From: Phytophthora sp. 'mugwort'
Taxonomy: Eukaryota > Oomycota > Peronosporomycetes > Peronosporales > Peronosporaceae
Direction of reading: 5' to 3'
NCBI GenBank assembly: GCA_033558025.1
Contig: JAUCEF010000007.1
Coordinates: 6,386,001 to 6,450,000 of the forward strand
DNA length: 64,000 nucleotides
Part shown: piece after piece, positions 11,710-22,017 of the stretch
Numbering within the stretch: the stretch's first letter is position 1
How the letters are laid out: the number at the start of each line of letters is the position of its first letter
Notes under the pieces: model-generated
Told to the model about the DNA's origin: nothing
Databases searched by the model: none
What the model saw: the letters and a program-made list of their open reading frames with translations, nothing else
Made by a program: the position numbers and the translations under genes

Positions 11710-12612
11710 GTGGCAGACGCTGAGAAAATGACGCCACCGCTGCTACCGAATCCGCCAGCATGCCACCCAATCGCCAAACGAGGCACATTGTTAGACCCCG
11801 TGTGGCCTACGAGCACACATTTGTTTGGGATATTTGGGCCATCCTGTATCGCAGATACGAGACGGCTTACGAATAGTATTTCGCGCAATGGGGCCATAAG
11901 GAGACACGATTCTGCACCACGTGGGTGTGGCGACTACTTAGTGAAGATGGCTGCTGAAAGGAGATGGATGATACGTATTGACCTGCGGAAAGGCAAGTAC
12001 CATCACCTCAACTACGCCGAGTTTAACAAGAAGTTCCCGTCAACATATATGGCATCTGCGGACAACAAGTATTTCTTCAAGGCAATGACGATTGCGTGCC
12101 ATGTCGTCGATAATTCCGATCTTGCGCCCCTCTCTATCATCGAGGAGTTCGAATAAAAACAAGGTCGTGGGATGGCAAATCTGGATGTGTCAAAGGAAGG
12201 AATGTCGAACGGAGATATCAAGGCCTTCCTGAGGTTCTCACTCGCCTGCAATGCCTTTGCCTGCAATGAACAAGGCTACACAAGTCGATCATCGAGGTTG
12301 AGGCCCTTGATGATTTCCCGTTAGAGTCGGGTGTTTACGTTGTGGTGGCTTCATGCAAGCGCAAAATCAAACATTGCTTCGTGCTGCTTGTCGACGAGGA
12401 AAAGCTCCCGCGCCGTGTGTTCGGTCGGTAGTATGAAGGAGGCGAGGATCACGAGTTTACGAAGGGCACTGACGTAGTTGAAATGGATCCAGAGCTGCAA
12501 CTTCATCCGTCGCTTCGGGCGCGTTGGCAAGGTTCGTCGTATGAGATCAGTGCAGAACAACTGGAAGAAAAACAGGAACAGGGATCCAGAAATAGGGTCG
12601 ACATCTCCCATT
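11710..12612 (+). pseudogene. Unidentified decayed reading frame
   Basis: A 148-codon frame (11710-12156) is followed by further open pieces in other frames. One around 12290-12420 reads ESGVYVVVASCKRKIKHCF and LVDEEKLPRRVFG. After a stop, another reads YEGGEDHEFTKGTDVVEMD, ending near 12612. The later pieces have the amino-acid balance of real protein (hydrophobic strands alternating with charged turns), so this is probably the tail of a transposon-encoded protein. I cannot name the family. Confidence 0.35.
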
Positions 12613-12724
12613 AAATTCTTTTGTATTAGGTTTTGTGTACCATCCACGATTTCAGGTACAGTACTGCCTAATCACCGATGGTAATATTACTCAAACTACG
12701 GTATGATTCTCAAAGTACCATAAG

Positions 12725-13281
12725 TTATCCCTTAGTACCGAGACCGACGTAATAGTACTGCCTGGATCCTATCCAGGCGTTAGAATAGGATATAGTCCGC
12801 ATTGGCGTGTCATTTATTGATTCTGCGCTTACTATGGACGGCCACTTCTGGGTGTTCTGTTTGAGACTCGGTGACACCAACTTGAAGCAATACGTATAGT
12901 CTCGGCAGGATCTGTCAAAAGAAGTGCGCCCCAAGATGAACGATTCCATGGGAGGGGAGGGGTAAACGAATGCGCTCAAGATTCTGCCAAAGCAGTCGCG
13001 TTAAGAACGGGGAGCATGAAAATGAAGTTCCACGTGATGATAACGTCAGGCTACTAGCAATGTTGCGTTCGAGACACGGAAGAAGCGATTTGAGCGGCCT
13101 CGGACTCGGTACTCCTGAAACATACCCCGAGGGATACCGGTGTTTGGAGAAGGCTCGCGGAGAACGGGACTAGCTGAGGCGTCTTAACCAACACGACATG
13201 TGTAATGCCATGACCAACGCAATCTTGCTAGAGCGTTTTAGTGAAAGCAGCCACGAGCGAGATATTTTCAACGATAGTCAA
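12725..13281. other. Unassigned; possible MULE-like N-terminal scrap on plus strand
   Basis: Near 12810-12950 the plus strand reads VSFIDSALTMDGHFWVFC and then RLGDTNLKQYV, reminiscent of the substrate-side N-terminus of oomycete MULE proteins, but only for about 45 residues. No other gene is visible. Confidence 0.25.
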
Positions 13282-15060
13282 TCAAGAGCGCCAGACCAGC
13301 TTGAGCCGAAAAATTGAGATTACAATAGATCGCCGGCCGTGATACTGAGGTAGCCGATAACGCATTGGTACATGAAAAACGAATCGGTGTTGGTTTGCCT
13401 TACTATCACATTTGCTCATACGAAAGTGTGTGTCCAACCGTCGCACTCCTACCTTTTCGCTTTCGACTTCGGTTTGAAAAACGCTTTTTTCTGCTTTCCC
13501 GCCTGCCATGGGCATTTCCGCTGAGCAGAGGGCTGCATGAACACAAAATCGATATTTGTACCACGAGCAGCACGGGCAGACCTTATCATCTGTATCGACA
13601 CGCCATCCTCCCACTGGCCGATCCAGTGTCTTCATGCGGTGCTTGTTGCGCTTGCACTGTTTCTTCTTCTTTTTTTTGCGTGATCTTCTTTTGTTAGATC
13701 AGGTGTCGGGGGGGGGGGGGGGGAATCGGTGCTCCGCGCTGGTACACATAAGTAATATATGTTTCGTCTAGACCGTCGACCAGGAAAGTCAATCCGTGCT
13801 TGTGGTATTGAATACGCTAAGCCGTCCTTGCACCAGAAGGTAATTGAAGCGGTCTTGAAGTTCTCGGTTTGGCTTCGATTCCAAATTAAACACTATCGTG
13901 CCTCTCGAGCGATGACGGTACGTCACAGTCAGCTGCTCAGCTAGAGCCACCAACTTTAACAGCGTTCTTAATGAATAGTCACTCTTGATCGCATTGTTGA
14001 ACTGCTCTACAGGATTGTTTGACTTCGCGAATCCCGTTGGAAAAAATTTGCAAGCCCAGTTGCAGAATGGGGAGTCGATCCACTGCTTTTTGAGGTATCC
14101 AGCGAATCCGTTGAGTTTAAAACAATCAGTCCAAGCTACTAACGTCAACGATCTGGGCTCCAAACCACAGATCATCCCGCGCGTAGCGCATGTGATAAAG
14201 GTGTTTGAATACCAACGACACTGTATCCACTGCAAAGGAAGAGACTCGATCAGCAACATTCTTGACAATGTGAAAAAGCAATAAGAACGTCACTGCGCTT
14301 GGTAGATGCGATATCCCTTGCAGCGTTATACTGAGCATTGGCAGCGGCGCAGATACAGTAGCGAATGCTTGAGTATTCTCCAGCGATACTCTGGCACTTG
14401 CCCAGGAGACTGTGAAGAGCCGTACATATTAGCTCTTTCTGTCTGTTAGGATGTCACGAAGATGACCACCGGGTGGAATGAGCGAGCCTGACCGGAGATT
14501 CCGATGACAATAACCGGGTATTCCGATTAGTCGAGTTTGTAGGTAGTATCGATGTGAAATACATAATCTGCCGCGTACCGTAACAACTTCATCGTATAAG
14601 TAGTGTAGATTCCAAAAATTGTTGAGTCCTCATCCTCGCCTTTACCAACTGCGTCGTTACCGTCTTTTCCGAATCGGTAACCGAAAGTAATTACCGCATC
14701 GTCGTGTATGTCCTGATTGAACTGTCTTGCTCACAAGCTTCTCCATGTCGTCCACGAAGTCGGTCTCGTTAAGAGATGTGCTTGAAGTGGCCGACAAATA
14801 TGTGGAGTTGGGGTAGGATGGGCAAATCGCCGTCCGTGTCACCAAATGGTCGAGGATGTTGTTGTAGATACGGTTAGACTTCATTTTCATTATAATCAGC
14901 GGCTCCGCAAACGACTTCATCTCTCGAGTAAGTTTCGACTTACGGGGCGATGCAATGCCCGTTAGGTGTCGTCCGTGCTAATAACTGTAGCTCAATTGCG
15001 TTGTCTGGAACGTCAAAATGTTTTGCCTCCACCTGCACTTATCTTCGACAAACGTCTTGC
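13282..15060 (-). pseudogene. MULE transposase relic 3
   Basis: The order on the minus strand is complete enough to follow. The N-terminal part is near 14920-14657 (MKSNRIYNNILDHLV, then TDFVDDMEKLVSK). A piece near 14600-14500 reads VFHIDTTYKLD then EYPVIVIGISGQARSF, with the first catalytic Asp intact (HIDTTYK). Frame 14338-14126 reads LFHIVKNVADRV. Frame 14268-13789 reads KSNNPVEQFNNAIK, around the third catalytic Glu. The SWIM finger at 13635-13282 reads VCPCCSWYKYRFCVHAAL. Stops separate the pieces. The DDE residues that I can see are kept, so decay may be more recent than in relic 1. A 16-base G run (13708-13723) lies between the core and the SWIM finger. Confidence 0.85.
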
Positions 15061-16187
15061 AGGTTCCTGACATGCATTCAAGCATTCAGTATCTCATTTG
15101 GTGGTCATCGTAGCTAATACTGCACAGTTGTCATCGCGCAGTGTGTCTTGTCGGGGTCCGGAAGGTACGACAGCGATCCATCCATCGATTGACTTGCTTG
15201 TCTTTTGGTGGCTAGGCCAATACAGACGTAGGGAGGTGTCATTCGTGTGGACGTAGGTGGTGATGGTGGCCTTGCGGGAGGGGGTGGGGGTGGGAGGGGG
15301 GGCTTTTTGAATATGTCTGCTGACCACTGAATCGGCGTCCCGCTCAAACGCTACATGAGCCCCCTAAATTGGCTGTGTATGATTTATTGTCTTCTGTGCG
15401 CTCGTGACACCCTCTGTCCATTTCACTGCCACTTTGCCCGATTATCTATTAGCGTGTGTGGTTGATTGTCTGTCTATGTGTAACGCCTCACGTTTTGTCC
15501 TTTCCAATGATGGTCTCAAACGGATTGGCACTATGGTGCCACTGCCAAAAGTCGGATTTCTGTGTCTCCGTAGAATTTCTCCATCGTTGGCTGCATTTGT
15601 TTGGGACGAACCAATAGCCTGAACATCCGTTTTGTTCTCTGAAATCTATTCTCAGAGTCTGTAAGGGATACCACTTCCCGCGCACATTTCATTAATGATC
15701 ATATAGCGATACCCTCTTAACCCTTCTACTAAGCTATTATGAATTATCCGGAATAGAGGTAAACAAACTATTCCGCAATGCCTTAACAGGAATCCCATCA
15801 GAAATACTCCGCATATAGAAGTTTGTAGGTGATAAATTTTAACAGTTTGACTTTAAACGTACATGGTTACAAAGATTTGCTAAAAGCCGCTAGGGTTACA
15901 GATATTAATATCTAGGGGCTGCTACCAGCCCTTTATTTCGGAATCAGCTGCCAAGCAGCGACAATCGATTCTGGAAGATGTTCGCTATAGAAAAATATTT
16001 TGCGTAGATTTGGCGCGAGCCCCTCAAGAAGGGATGGAAGTACAAGAAAGCGACGGTTATCAGCTACGACCAACACTATATTCTACCTGGTGGGAACCTG
16101 AAGAGACCGGAAGGAGTTGACTTCTTCGTCGGTACGTTTATCGAAAATGTTTAGTTGGTATGTAACATGCCTACCACTATATAGGGG
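15061..16187. other. No recognised gene
   Basis: Short open frames on both strands near 15400-15685 and 15094-15347 (the latter a proline-rich reading of a purine tract) show no features. The remainder is AT-rich with many stops. Confidence 0.45.
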
Positions 16188-16906
16188 ATGCGAGCCTGTT
16201 GCGATACTGCCGTCGGCAAGGGTGGCTTGGTTTCGGCAATGATGCCACGAATGCCGCAAATGCTTCAGCGCCAGCTTCGGCAGGTTGAACGCCAGCAACT
16301 ATGCTGCGCCGGCAACCGCTATGGCCGGATCGTTACTATGTGTATGCGAGCTGAGACCACAATGACGCCAGCACTTGACACCTTGACGAGGTCGGCAGAG
16401 GCCACGCCGACGCCAGATGTCGACGCCGCGGCATCAGCTACTATGACAAAGCCTCGACAACCTGAATTAGAGCCTCGTCGACCACAGTGAAACCAAGTTA
16501 CACGGCGTGGCTGGGGCAACTCCTCCCAATACTACACATAGAACACCGCACCCGGCGGCTACGGCGACAAAGCCCGCCACGCCTTCGGCGGATTGACGCC
16601 TCCTGGCGGCAGGAAAGCGGAAAGCGTCTACGTCCAACTCGACAGCGAAGCGCTAAGGAGAGGCGTGATGTTTCATACTATCGGGTTGAACCATTATTCA
16701 TTCTGACTGAGTGCATTGTTACGGAATATACAGATTCTAATCTTCCGGGTACTTCGGAAGCTGTTCCGTATGCTACTGAACCATCTATTTCGGAAAGTGA
16801 AGCGGACACCCCGGATGTTCCAAAATCTGCTTTTCCGGAAAGGTCGCGTGGTGGGGTTGGGGGAGAAAAAGGGTTTCCGATAATCGGTCGGATCAAGTCG
16901 CACTAG
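16188..16906 (+). other. Unassigned open frames, acidic and serine-rich
   Basis: Two plus frames (16188-16490 and 16487-16906) overlap by four bases. The second has an acidic Ser/Glu/Pro-rich stretch (SEAVPYATEPSISESEADTP). No domain is visible. It could be a relic of a retroelement gag, but nothing proves that. Confidence 0.3.
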
Positions 16907-17013
16907 ACGATATTTGATACTGAAGGCGCTTTGGACGTCTTAGACGCGATATGATCTTTGAGCCTACTAATATCGATGATCTCAACGTTGCTGTTGGCGT
17001 TTATGATTGGTTA

Positions 17014-17072
17014 ATGACTCTCGATTCTGAAGGTGAGGGTGACAAAGCCTCACCTTCAGAATCGAGAGTCAT
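17014..17072. repeat. Perfect 25-bp hairpin
   Basis: The left arm at 17014-17038 begins ATGACTCTCGATTC. Its exact reverse complement occupies 17048-17072. The nine-base loop is GTGACAAAG. No mismatch was seen in 25 pairs. It sits in an otherwise unremarkable open plus frame (16951-17196), which therefore reads through both arms. Such a perfect fold-back is unusual for neutral DNA. Confidence 0.9.
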
Positions 17073-17249
17073 GAATGGGAGACGCAATAGCATCTCCACA
17101 AGTTCTGCTTTTGCACACTCGTACGTTAGCCAGGGGATGCCTGAGTGGTCAGTAGGTCCGAGGTGTACGTCCACCTGCACCCCGAGATGCGGATAGAAGC
17201 CCACTGTTACCAAAAGGTGGTTCTTTGAGCCACAACAGCTGTTAAAAGT

Positions 17250-17321
17250 TGCACCATCGGGAAATCGAACCCCGATCTCATTCTTGGAAGGGATGAATCC
17301 TAACCATTAGACCAACGGTGC
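17250..17321 (-). tRNA. tRNA-Gly (anticodon TCC)
   Basis: The minus strand folds into a cloverleaf. The 5' acceptor GCACCGT pairs with ATGGTGC. The D arm carries an A box (TGGTCTAATGG). The anticodon loop CTTCCAA has anticodon TCC. The T arm is CGGGG / TTCGATT / TCCCG with a nearly consensus B box. The discriminator is A. The anticodon stem CATCC / GAATG has a C-A mismatch at the 30:40 pair, and the T stem ends in a G-T wobble. A TTTT run (plus strand 17244-17247) follows three bases after the 3' end, as expected for RNA polymerase III termination. It could be a true gene or a tRNA-derived SINE head, but no SINE body or A-rich tail is obvious. Confidence 0.8.
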
Positions 17322-18377
17322 ACATCACATGTCTCAAACCAAGCAAAAACACAGTGATGCCAATTACACACATCATCAAGACATTCGACATCGATCACGC
17401 ACACAGATCATTTACCTCACTCAATGCAATCCTGTCTCATAACTTTGTCATCCAAAACCACAGAGCACCTCAACATACAGAACTCGGAAACCTACAGAGC
17501 TAGGGACCCGCGCACAGGACCGCCGCAGGGTAAGTGTGGGTGCAGATGTGCGTAATAAACTACTTTATACGGTGTCGGGTTCCCGCCTGTTGGGGAACTG
17601 GTATCTTCAGGGCAGTTCGAGGCTCTACTGTGCGTGTTAGAGAGGGAGAACCGGAGCCGTGCATTCGGTGAGATAGCCACCATTACACGGAGGGATGGGT
17701 AGCCTATGACGGTCACACTGCAGTGGCCTAGCAAGCCTCCAGAGGAGCCTATTTCCTGCCCAGTGTGCTCCACACAGCCAAGCTGACCCCCTCGAAGCAA
17801 ACGTAACCGTAGGGCCGCATTTTTTGCTCCTTTCTGGCAAAAGTGCTTTTTACCGAGGAGGGGTTTTCTACCCCCGGGGGCACCATTCCAGGTCATAGGA
17901 CGATAAAAAGACTGCAGTTGGCCCCGGTGCCGTACCCAGAACTAGCCCCGCCGCACCTTTGCTCTTCGGAGCCGTAACTCTAAGGCATCCATGTCTCCCG
18001 CCGGTGGCATGGGAAGTCTCATTAGTTAAAGCCGGTTTGGCCGGGCTGCCTGCCTCGCCCTCGGACAGTGGCTGTGTACATGTACATACATATATGGGAC
18101 TGGCTCTGTGGATGGAAACATCCTCAGATGCTTCTGTGTCCGCGGTGGAGTGGCATGCGGATAGCCACGGGGCCCGGATCGGAGATCTGGGCCGAGTCGC
18201 TGGGGACAGTAACTTGAGGGCTTATGGCTTACCTCTTACTTGAGGCAATTTGGGACCTCTACCAAGGAAACCTTTTTGCTGCGGTAATTGGAACCGCCGA
18301 CCGCATGTTTAATATCCACTCCGTCGGAGTGGCTTCGTGCGTCTCGATCGAAGTGACTAAGCTGCGTATAATAACTA
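17322..18377. other. GC-rich block without a recognised gene
   Basis: Overlapping minus frames at 17896-17492 and 17840-17637 and a plus frame at 17959-18243 are open because of GC content. None shows a domain. The composition shift relative to the AT-rich flanks suggests inserted DNA of unknown type. Confidence 0.35.
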
Positions 18378-18447
18378 TTCGAATCGTGTAGAGGTTTGCA
18401 ATTGCGGTAGCTTTCGAATCGTGTAGAGGTTTGTAATTGCGGTAGCT
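18378..18447 (+). repeat. Tandem duplication, two 35-bp units
   Basis: Units at 18378-18412 and 18413-18447 start TTCGAATCGTGTAGAGGTTT and differ by one base (GCAATT versus GTAATT). Only two units are present. Confidence 0.9.
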
Positions 18448-18891
18448 TGACAAACGATTTGTAGGATTCGGTTGCGAGTTGCGGTTTTTGCGGCCCCTCA
18501 GTGCGTATGATGCCCAGTGGACGTGCCTTACGAAAAACAAAATAGCCCAATAGCTGACCCATTACCCTTTACAACCAAAGCGGTTAATTGCCTGAGCTGA
18601 ATAAGCTCAGTGGCATTAAGCTGACACTCACTCACGGTCAGCAAAGGAAATGACCCAACAAAAAAGTGTGGTGGGTTGTCGTTTCAGCATCAAAAGAACT
18701 CGCTGTCGTCTCTCCAAAGGTATTAAGAGGCGACACAATGCAAGTTATGCTAAAAGGGGGTAAAAGCGGAGGTGCGGGACAAAACAAGAGAAGAAGGCAG
18801 AAGATTAGAAAATCAAGTAAGGTTCGGAGCCTGAGCTAGATGAGGTGTTTTGGCGTCGCTTAAATTGTGATTCGCACTGTGTCTAAGAATA

Positions 18892-19159
18892 TTGCGGTCG
18901 GACGGCATGCTTGAGGTCAGCTTCTGTCGCGTCGGGTGGTGTTATAAGACGACGCGGTCGTTCGGTTGGGTGGCATGTTGTCGTTGTGGTAGTCGCGGTG
19001 TCGGGACACGTTACAAGCCTATCCATACTGGGTTTTGTGCTGATTTCCATCTATCCATACCGATAGTCGTTTGCATTCAGTAGATTAGTAACTTAACATA
19101 TGTACGTTTTGACGTCAAACTAAAATTAATTAATAGTAGGGTAACTTATTGCAGGGGCC
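18892..19159. other. Unassigned flank of ORF 19160
   Basis: A short plus frame (18892-19083) has no features. The 60 bases before the ATG at 19160 are AT-rich, as in a promoter, but no specific element can be named. Confidence 0.3.
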
Positions 19160-19763
19160 ATGGCAAGAAAGCGGAAGTACACAAGCGAAGCAGACGTGAA
19201 GGCGGCGTACGGTTCGCCGTATGGAGATGAAACTCCTGCCGGGAAGAAGAGGCGGCTGGCCAACTTAAGGTCAGCGCTGAGTCGCTTCCGCAAACAAGAG
19301 AGAGGGGCAAGTGCGCGTGAAGCTTCGGCAACGATTCCAGCTGTAGTTTCTGCGTTGCAAGCTGTGACGATCACCTCCACGTCGAGACCCGCCGCTACCG
19401 CGTCGACGTCCACGGTTACTTCGCGCATGAATATTCCGTCTACACTTCAACCGTCGGATGATGGACAACCAACTATGGCGAGGTTCTTGTATAGTTTGAG
19501 CTGACCGACGCAGACTTGGACATACTACAGGCGTACGTGTGGGAAGTGTTCCACGAACCCGCTTCTACTCAAGTTCTTCATGACGCTGCCCCCCGCTACG
19601 ACGGTCCATCCAGACCAACACGAGCCGCGCTTGAATAGTCGAGCAGCCCTCTTGCAACATTTTTTCTTCCTGCACAAGGTACTGTGGCGAAAAATTGCCG
19701 ATGAGTACGACGTGTTTCGCAAGGACAGTATTGATGAGATGGTAATGCGAGCTCGAGCACACA
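19160..19763 (+). pseudogene. Unidentified basic protein frame, cut by an LTR
   Basis: The ATG at 19160 sits in a good context (GGCCATGGCA). The frame begins MARKRKYTSEADVKAAYG and continues with a second basic patch KKRRLANLRSALSRFRKQER, like a nuclear localisation or DNA-contacting helix, then a Ser/Thr/Ala-rich linker, and stops at 19504. Shifted frames to 19763 still read like protein (DLDILQAYVWEVFHE; later VLWRKIADEYDVFRKDSIDE). The reading ends exactly where the LTR starts at 19764. I do not recognise the family. It is possibly an element-borne or host nuclear protein truncated by the LTR element. Confidence 0.4.
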
Positions 19764-20144
19764 TGCAGCGGGGCTGCGGTAGCTTTGCGTAGAAGAAGCC
19801 TTTAGTTTAGGCCGGTGACCTTCGTTCTATAACAAGATCAAGTGTGAGTCCTATTGATCTAGGGACTCTAAGGGTAACCGCGACGTTCACAAGGCTAATT
19901 ACCGCTTCGTTTCCAAATGTAAACTGACTTTATGTTTCTTACTCGCAGCATAGCCGCTTTGCCCTATATGTATAAGTCTTACTGTCTAACATAGTAAAAC
20001 CTAGTAAAATGCTAACTAACGGCTGTGAAGACCCGTACTGAATCTTGTTATCTGTTCAGTACTGAGAACTGTTTTCTGTTAATGTGTGCACATCACTTGG
20101 TGTGCTACACACCTTAGTACCTTGAGTACGTTAACCCCGTTACA
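19764..20144 (-). repeat. 3' LTR of Gypsy family A, copy 1
   Basis: On the minus strand the LTR starts TGTAACGGGGTTAACG and ends CCCCGCTGCA, with the usual TG...CA termini. It is directly preceded on that strand by a polypurine tract. The sequence aligns along its length with the plus-strand LTR at 26892-27267 (shared blocks such as TTAACAGAAAACA, ACTAGGTTTTACTATGTTAG and GGTCACCGGCCTAAACTAAA). Its first bases also match the LTR at 43134. No matching 5' LTR is found on the same strand in the window. Confidence 0.85.
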
Positions 20145-20154
20145 CTCTCCCCCG
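20145..20154 (-). promoter_or_regulatory. Polypurine tract of Gypsy family A, copy 1
   Basis: The minus strand reads CGGGGGAGAG immediately before the LTR's TGTAAC. A purine tract abutting the 3' LTR primes plus-strand DNA synthesis in LTR retrotransposons. It fixes the element's orientation as minus. Confidence 0.75.
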
Positions 20155-20539
20155 TCAAGACTGTGGGTACGTACGTCCACGCTTGCCATCGCCTCAACGG
20201 AGGCCTTATGTATCAGACTTCACTCGTGGCGTGTCGCCCCACATCACGGGGTATTCTCAAAACCTTTTTGCTCAACGAGTTATCCATTCCACTCTGGATG
20301 ACCTCGGGCTACAACACCTTTTGGTCCTTCGACCAGCGGCGACATACGCCACACCAATCGTCCGGGCGAAGCCCACATTACTTGCCAGCGCCTAGTGCAC
20401 CCTCTGATGAAGCGTCTCGGCTTCGCTACGTGGCCAAGCCAAGAGATCAATGGCGAAACACCACCCTGAGCCTCGTCGACGGACGATCTGATGGATCGAC
20501 AGCCACGCATTTGATATTCGCGAGAGAGGCTGTTCGACT

Positions 20540-21256
20540 ACGTCGAATAGGGTGAGAGGAGGACTACGGGTCTGACACGCTCATGCCCGAAGAGGAGGAG
20601 GGTCATGACGTGCAGCGTACGCCGCGGATGCCCAATCCGTTCTAGAACACACGTCAGCGGTGTCCGCGTTGCGGGCGTGTCACAACATGCCCTTACGCGA
20701 TGACGACACGTCCACGGGAGCGGACTCATCTCGAACAACCTCCATGAGGTTCAAGAGCAGCAGCTCATGGGCAGGCCGCCCATTCAACATCCCGTGGCCC
20801 TGACAATTCTGAATCCTTCGTGTCGAGTATGGCTTCCAGCCTCGCTGTCTTGCGGATTTCGCACGGGAGCTGGGCAAGGCTCTCTGAACACGTACCTGAC
20901 CGGTCCAGCGGCCGATACTGCGGAACAGGTGTACGACCGCGCAGCGCTCCGAGCTCGGTTCTTGAGACTTCAAGAGGTATCGGTCGATGATTATCGACTA
21001 CTCCTTTACGCACAGACGAGCGGACGTTCCATAACCGTAATGCGGACCTTCCCCATCATTCTCGCTCCGGGTGAGCTGGTGCACGAAGATGATGCTCAGT
21101 TTGAGCGTTGGGTGCAGCGGCACAATAAGCTCTTTTTGTTTCTCTTCATCTAGCTTCAGTGAGATTGACGCCGGTGTCGAGTGTCTCCCCCGGTTTGCAT
21201 TCGTAAAGCTAAAGTCACGTCGCCAATTGCCTGCGGACTGCCGTCCTCGGTCCTAC
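20540..21256 (+). pseudogene. Antisense accessory frame of Gypsy family A, copy 1
   Basis: A plus-strand frame lies between the polypurine tract and the chromodomain, opposite to the element's own genes. The readable part (from about 20830, several shifts) contains LNTYLTGPAADTAEQVYDRA, then VMRTFPIILAPGELVHEDD, and after a shift FAFVKLKSRRQLP. The same blocks occur in the same place in copy 2 (43503-44451) with conservative replacements (RTYPVVL versus RTFPIIL, FAKLKVKRQLP versus FVKLKSRRQLP). I know no named domain for it. The element's own gag, with a CCHC knuckle, lies elsewhere, so this is not gag. It may continue into a helical frame at 21620-21830. Confidence 0.6.
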
Positions 21257-21374
21257 TGACCCAATCGCCACGACCCCGCGAGCTATCATCCTCCCACCAA
21301 CGTGGGCTTCGGCTGCAGCTGCCCCGGGTCACAGCTTGAGCTCGGCTGTCGACCCTCCCCCCCCACTCTCCTGC

Positions 21375-21626
21375 CTATTGGGGGGAAGCGAGGAGAGACC
21401 GGTGATCTAGACGCTGACTCGCAGGGCGCTGATCGTTCCGATTAAAAGTGTCGATGACGTCTGGGCAGTTTTTCTGAAGTGGGAACTCATACCCCCACGA
21501 GTTATGTGAATGTGGGTAACCGCGCCACTTAACCAAGTATTGGTTATGACCCTGGTGTCGGCGACGCGCAACAAAACGCTCCACATGATAGTGGACATCG
21601 CCATCCTCGCCGAGGAGCTTTGGAGG
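21375..21626 (-). pseudogene. Gypsy family A chromodomain, copy 1
   Basis: The minus strand reads LLGEDGDVHYHVERFVARRR, then QYLVKWRGYPHSHNSWGYE and CPDVIDTFNRND, a typical retroelement chromodomain (Y-L-V-K-W-x-G-Y...W). It is the C-terminal end of the integrase, used by chromoviruses to target chromatin. Upstream pol sequence ends near 21630, so this copy is truncated. It stops 1.2 kb before the polypurine tract, the same spacing as in copy 2. Confidence 0.85.
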
Positions 21627-22017
21627 TGGACGGTGAATGGCATGATCGCCAGCCGGTGACCGCAGCTGCTGCTCGTCGAGCTATTCGAGATGAGGTCTAT
21701 CGTAATTGTCTCTTCCTTGACGTGACATCCCAAGCGGTGATGCGTTGCGCCGATGATCTCGATGTCCTACAGCATGACGTGAATTGGTTGCCCCACTATC
21801 GCGAGGTCAATGACCAGCTGCAAGAGGGATGGGGGCCTGGATGTCCATACCTTTCCCATCAATCCGTCCATACCTTCGCAAATTCCAGACAACTCTTTCT
21901 TAGACGGGTAACGGTCTGGTTGAAGCGCATTAGTAGATACGGTAGGAAGAGGGGAGGGGACCGCTTCGCTAACGCAGCGTCGGAACCCATATTTTTACTT
22001 TCGCTTCCAACAGACAA
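21620..22017 (+). other. Open plus frame opposite the lost pol, helical
   Basis: The frame from 21620 reads ARRAIRDEVYRNCLFLDV, then AVMRCADDLDVLQHDVNWL. The block ADDLDVLQHDV resembles LADGIDAVYHRVD in the same position of copy 2 (near 44760). It therefore probably belongs to the antisense accessory gene. The predicted structure is helical or coiled-coil. Confidence 0.4.
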
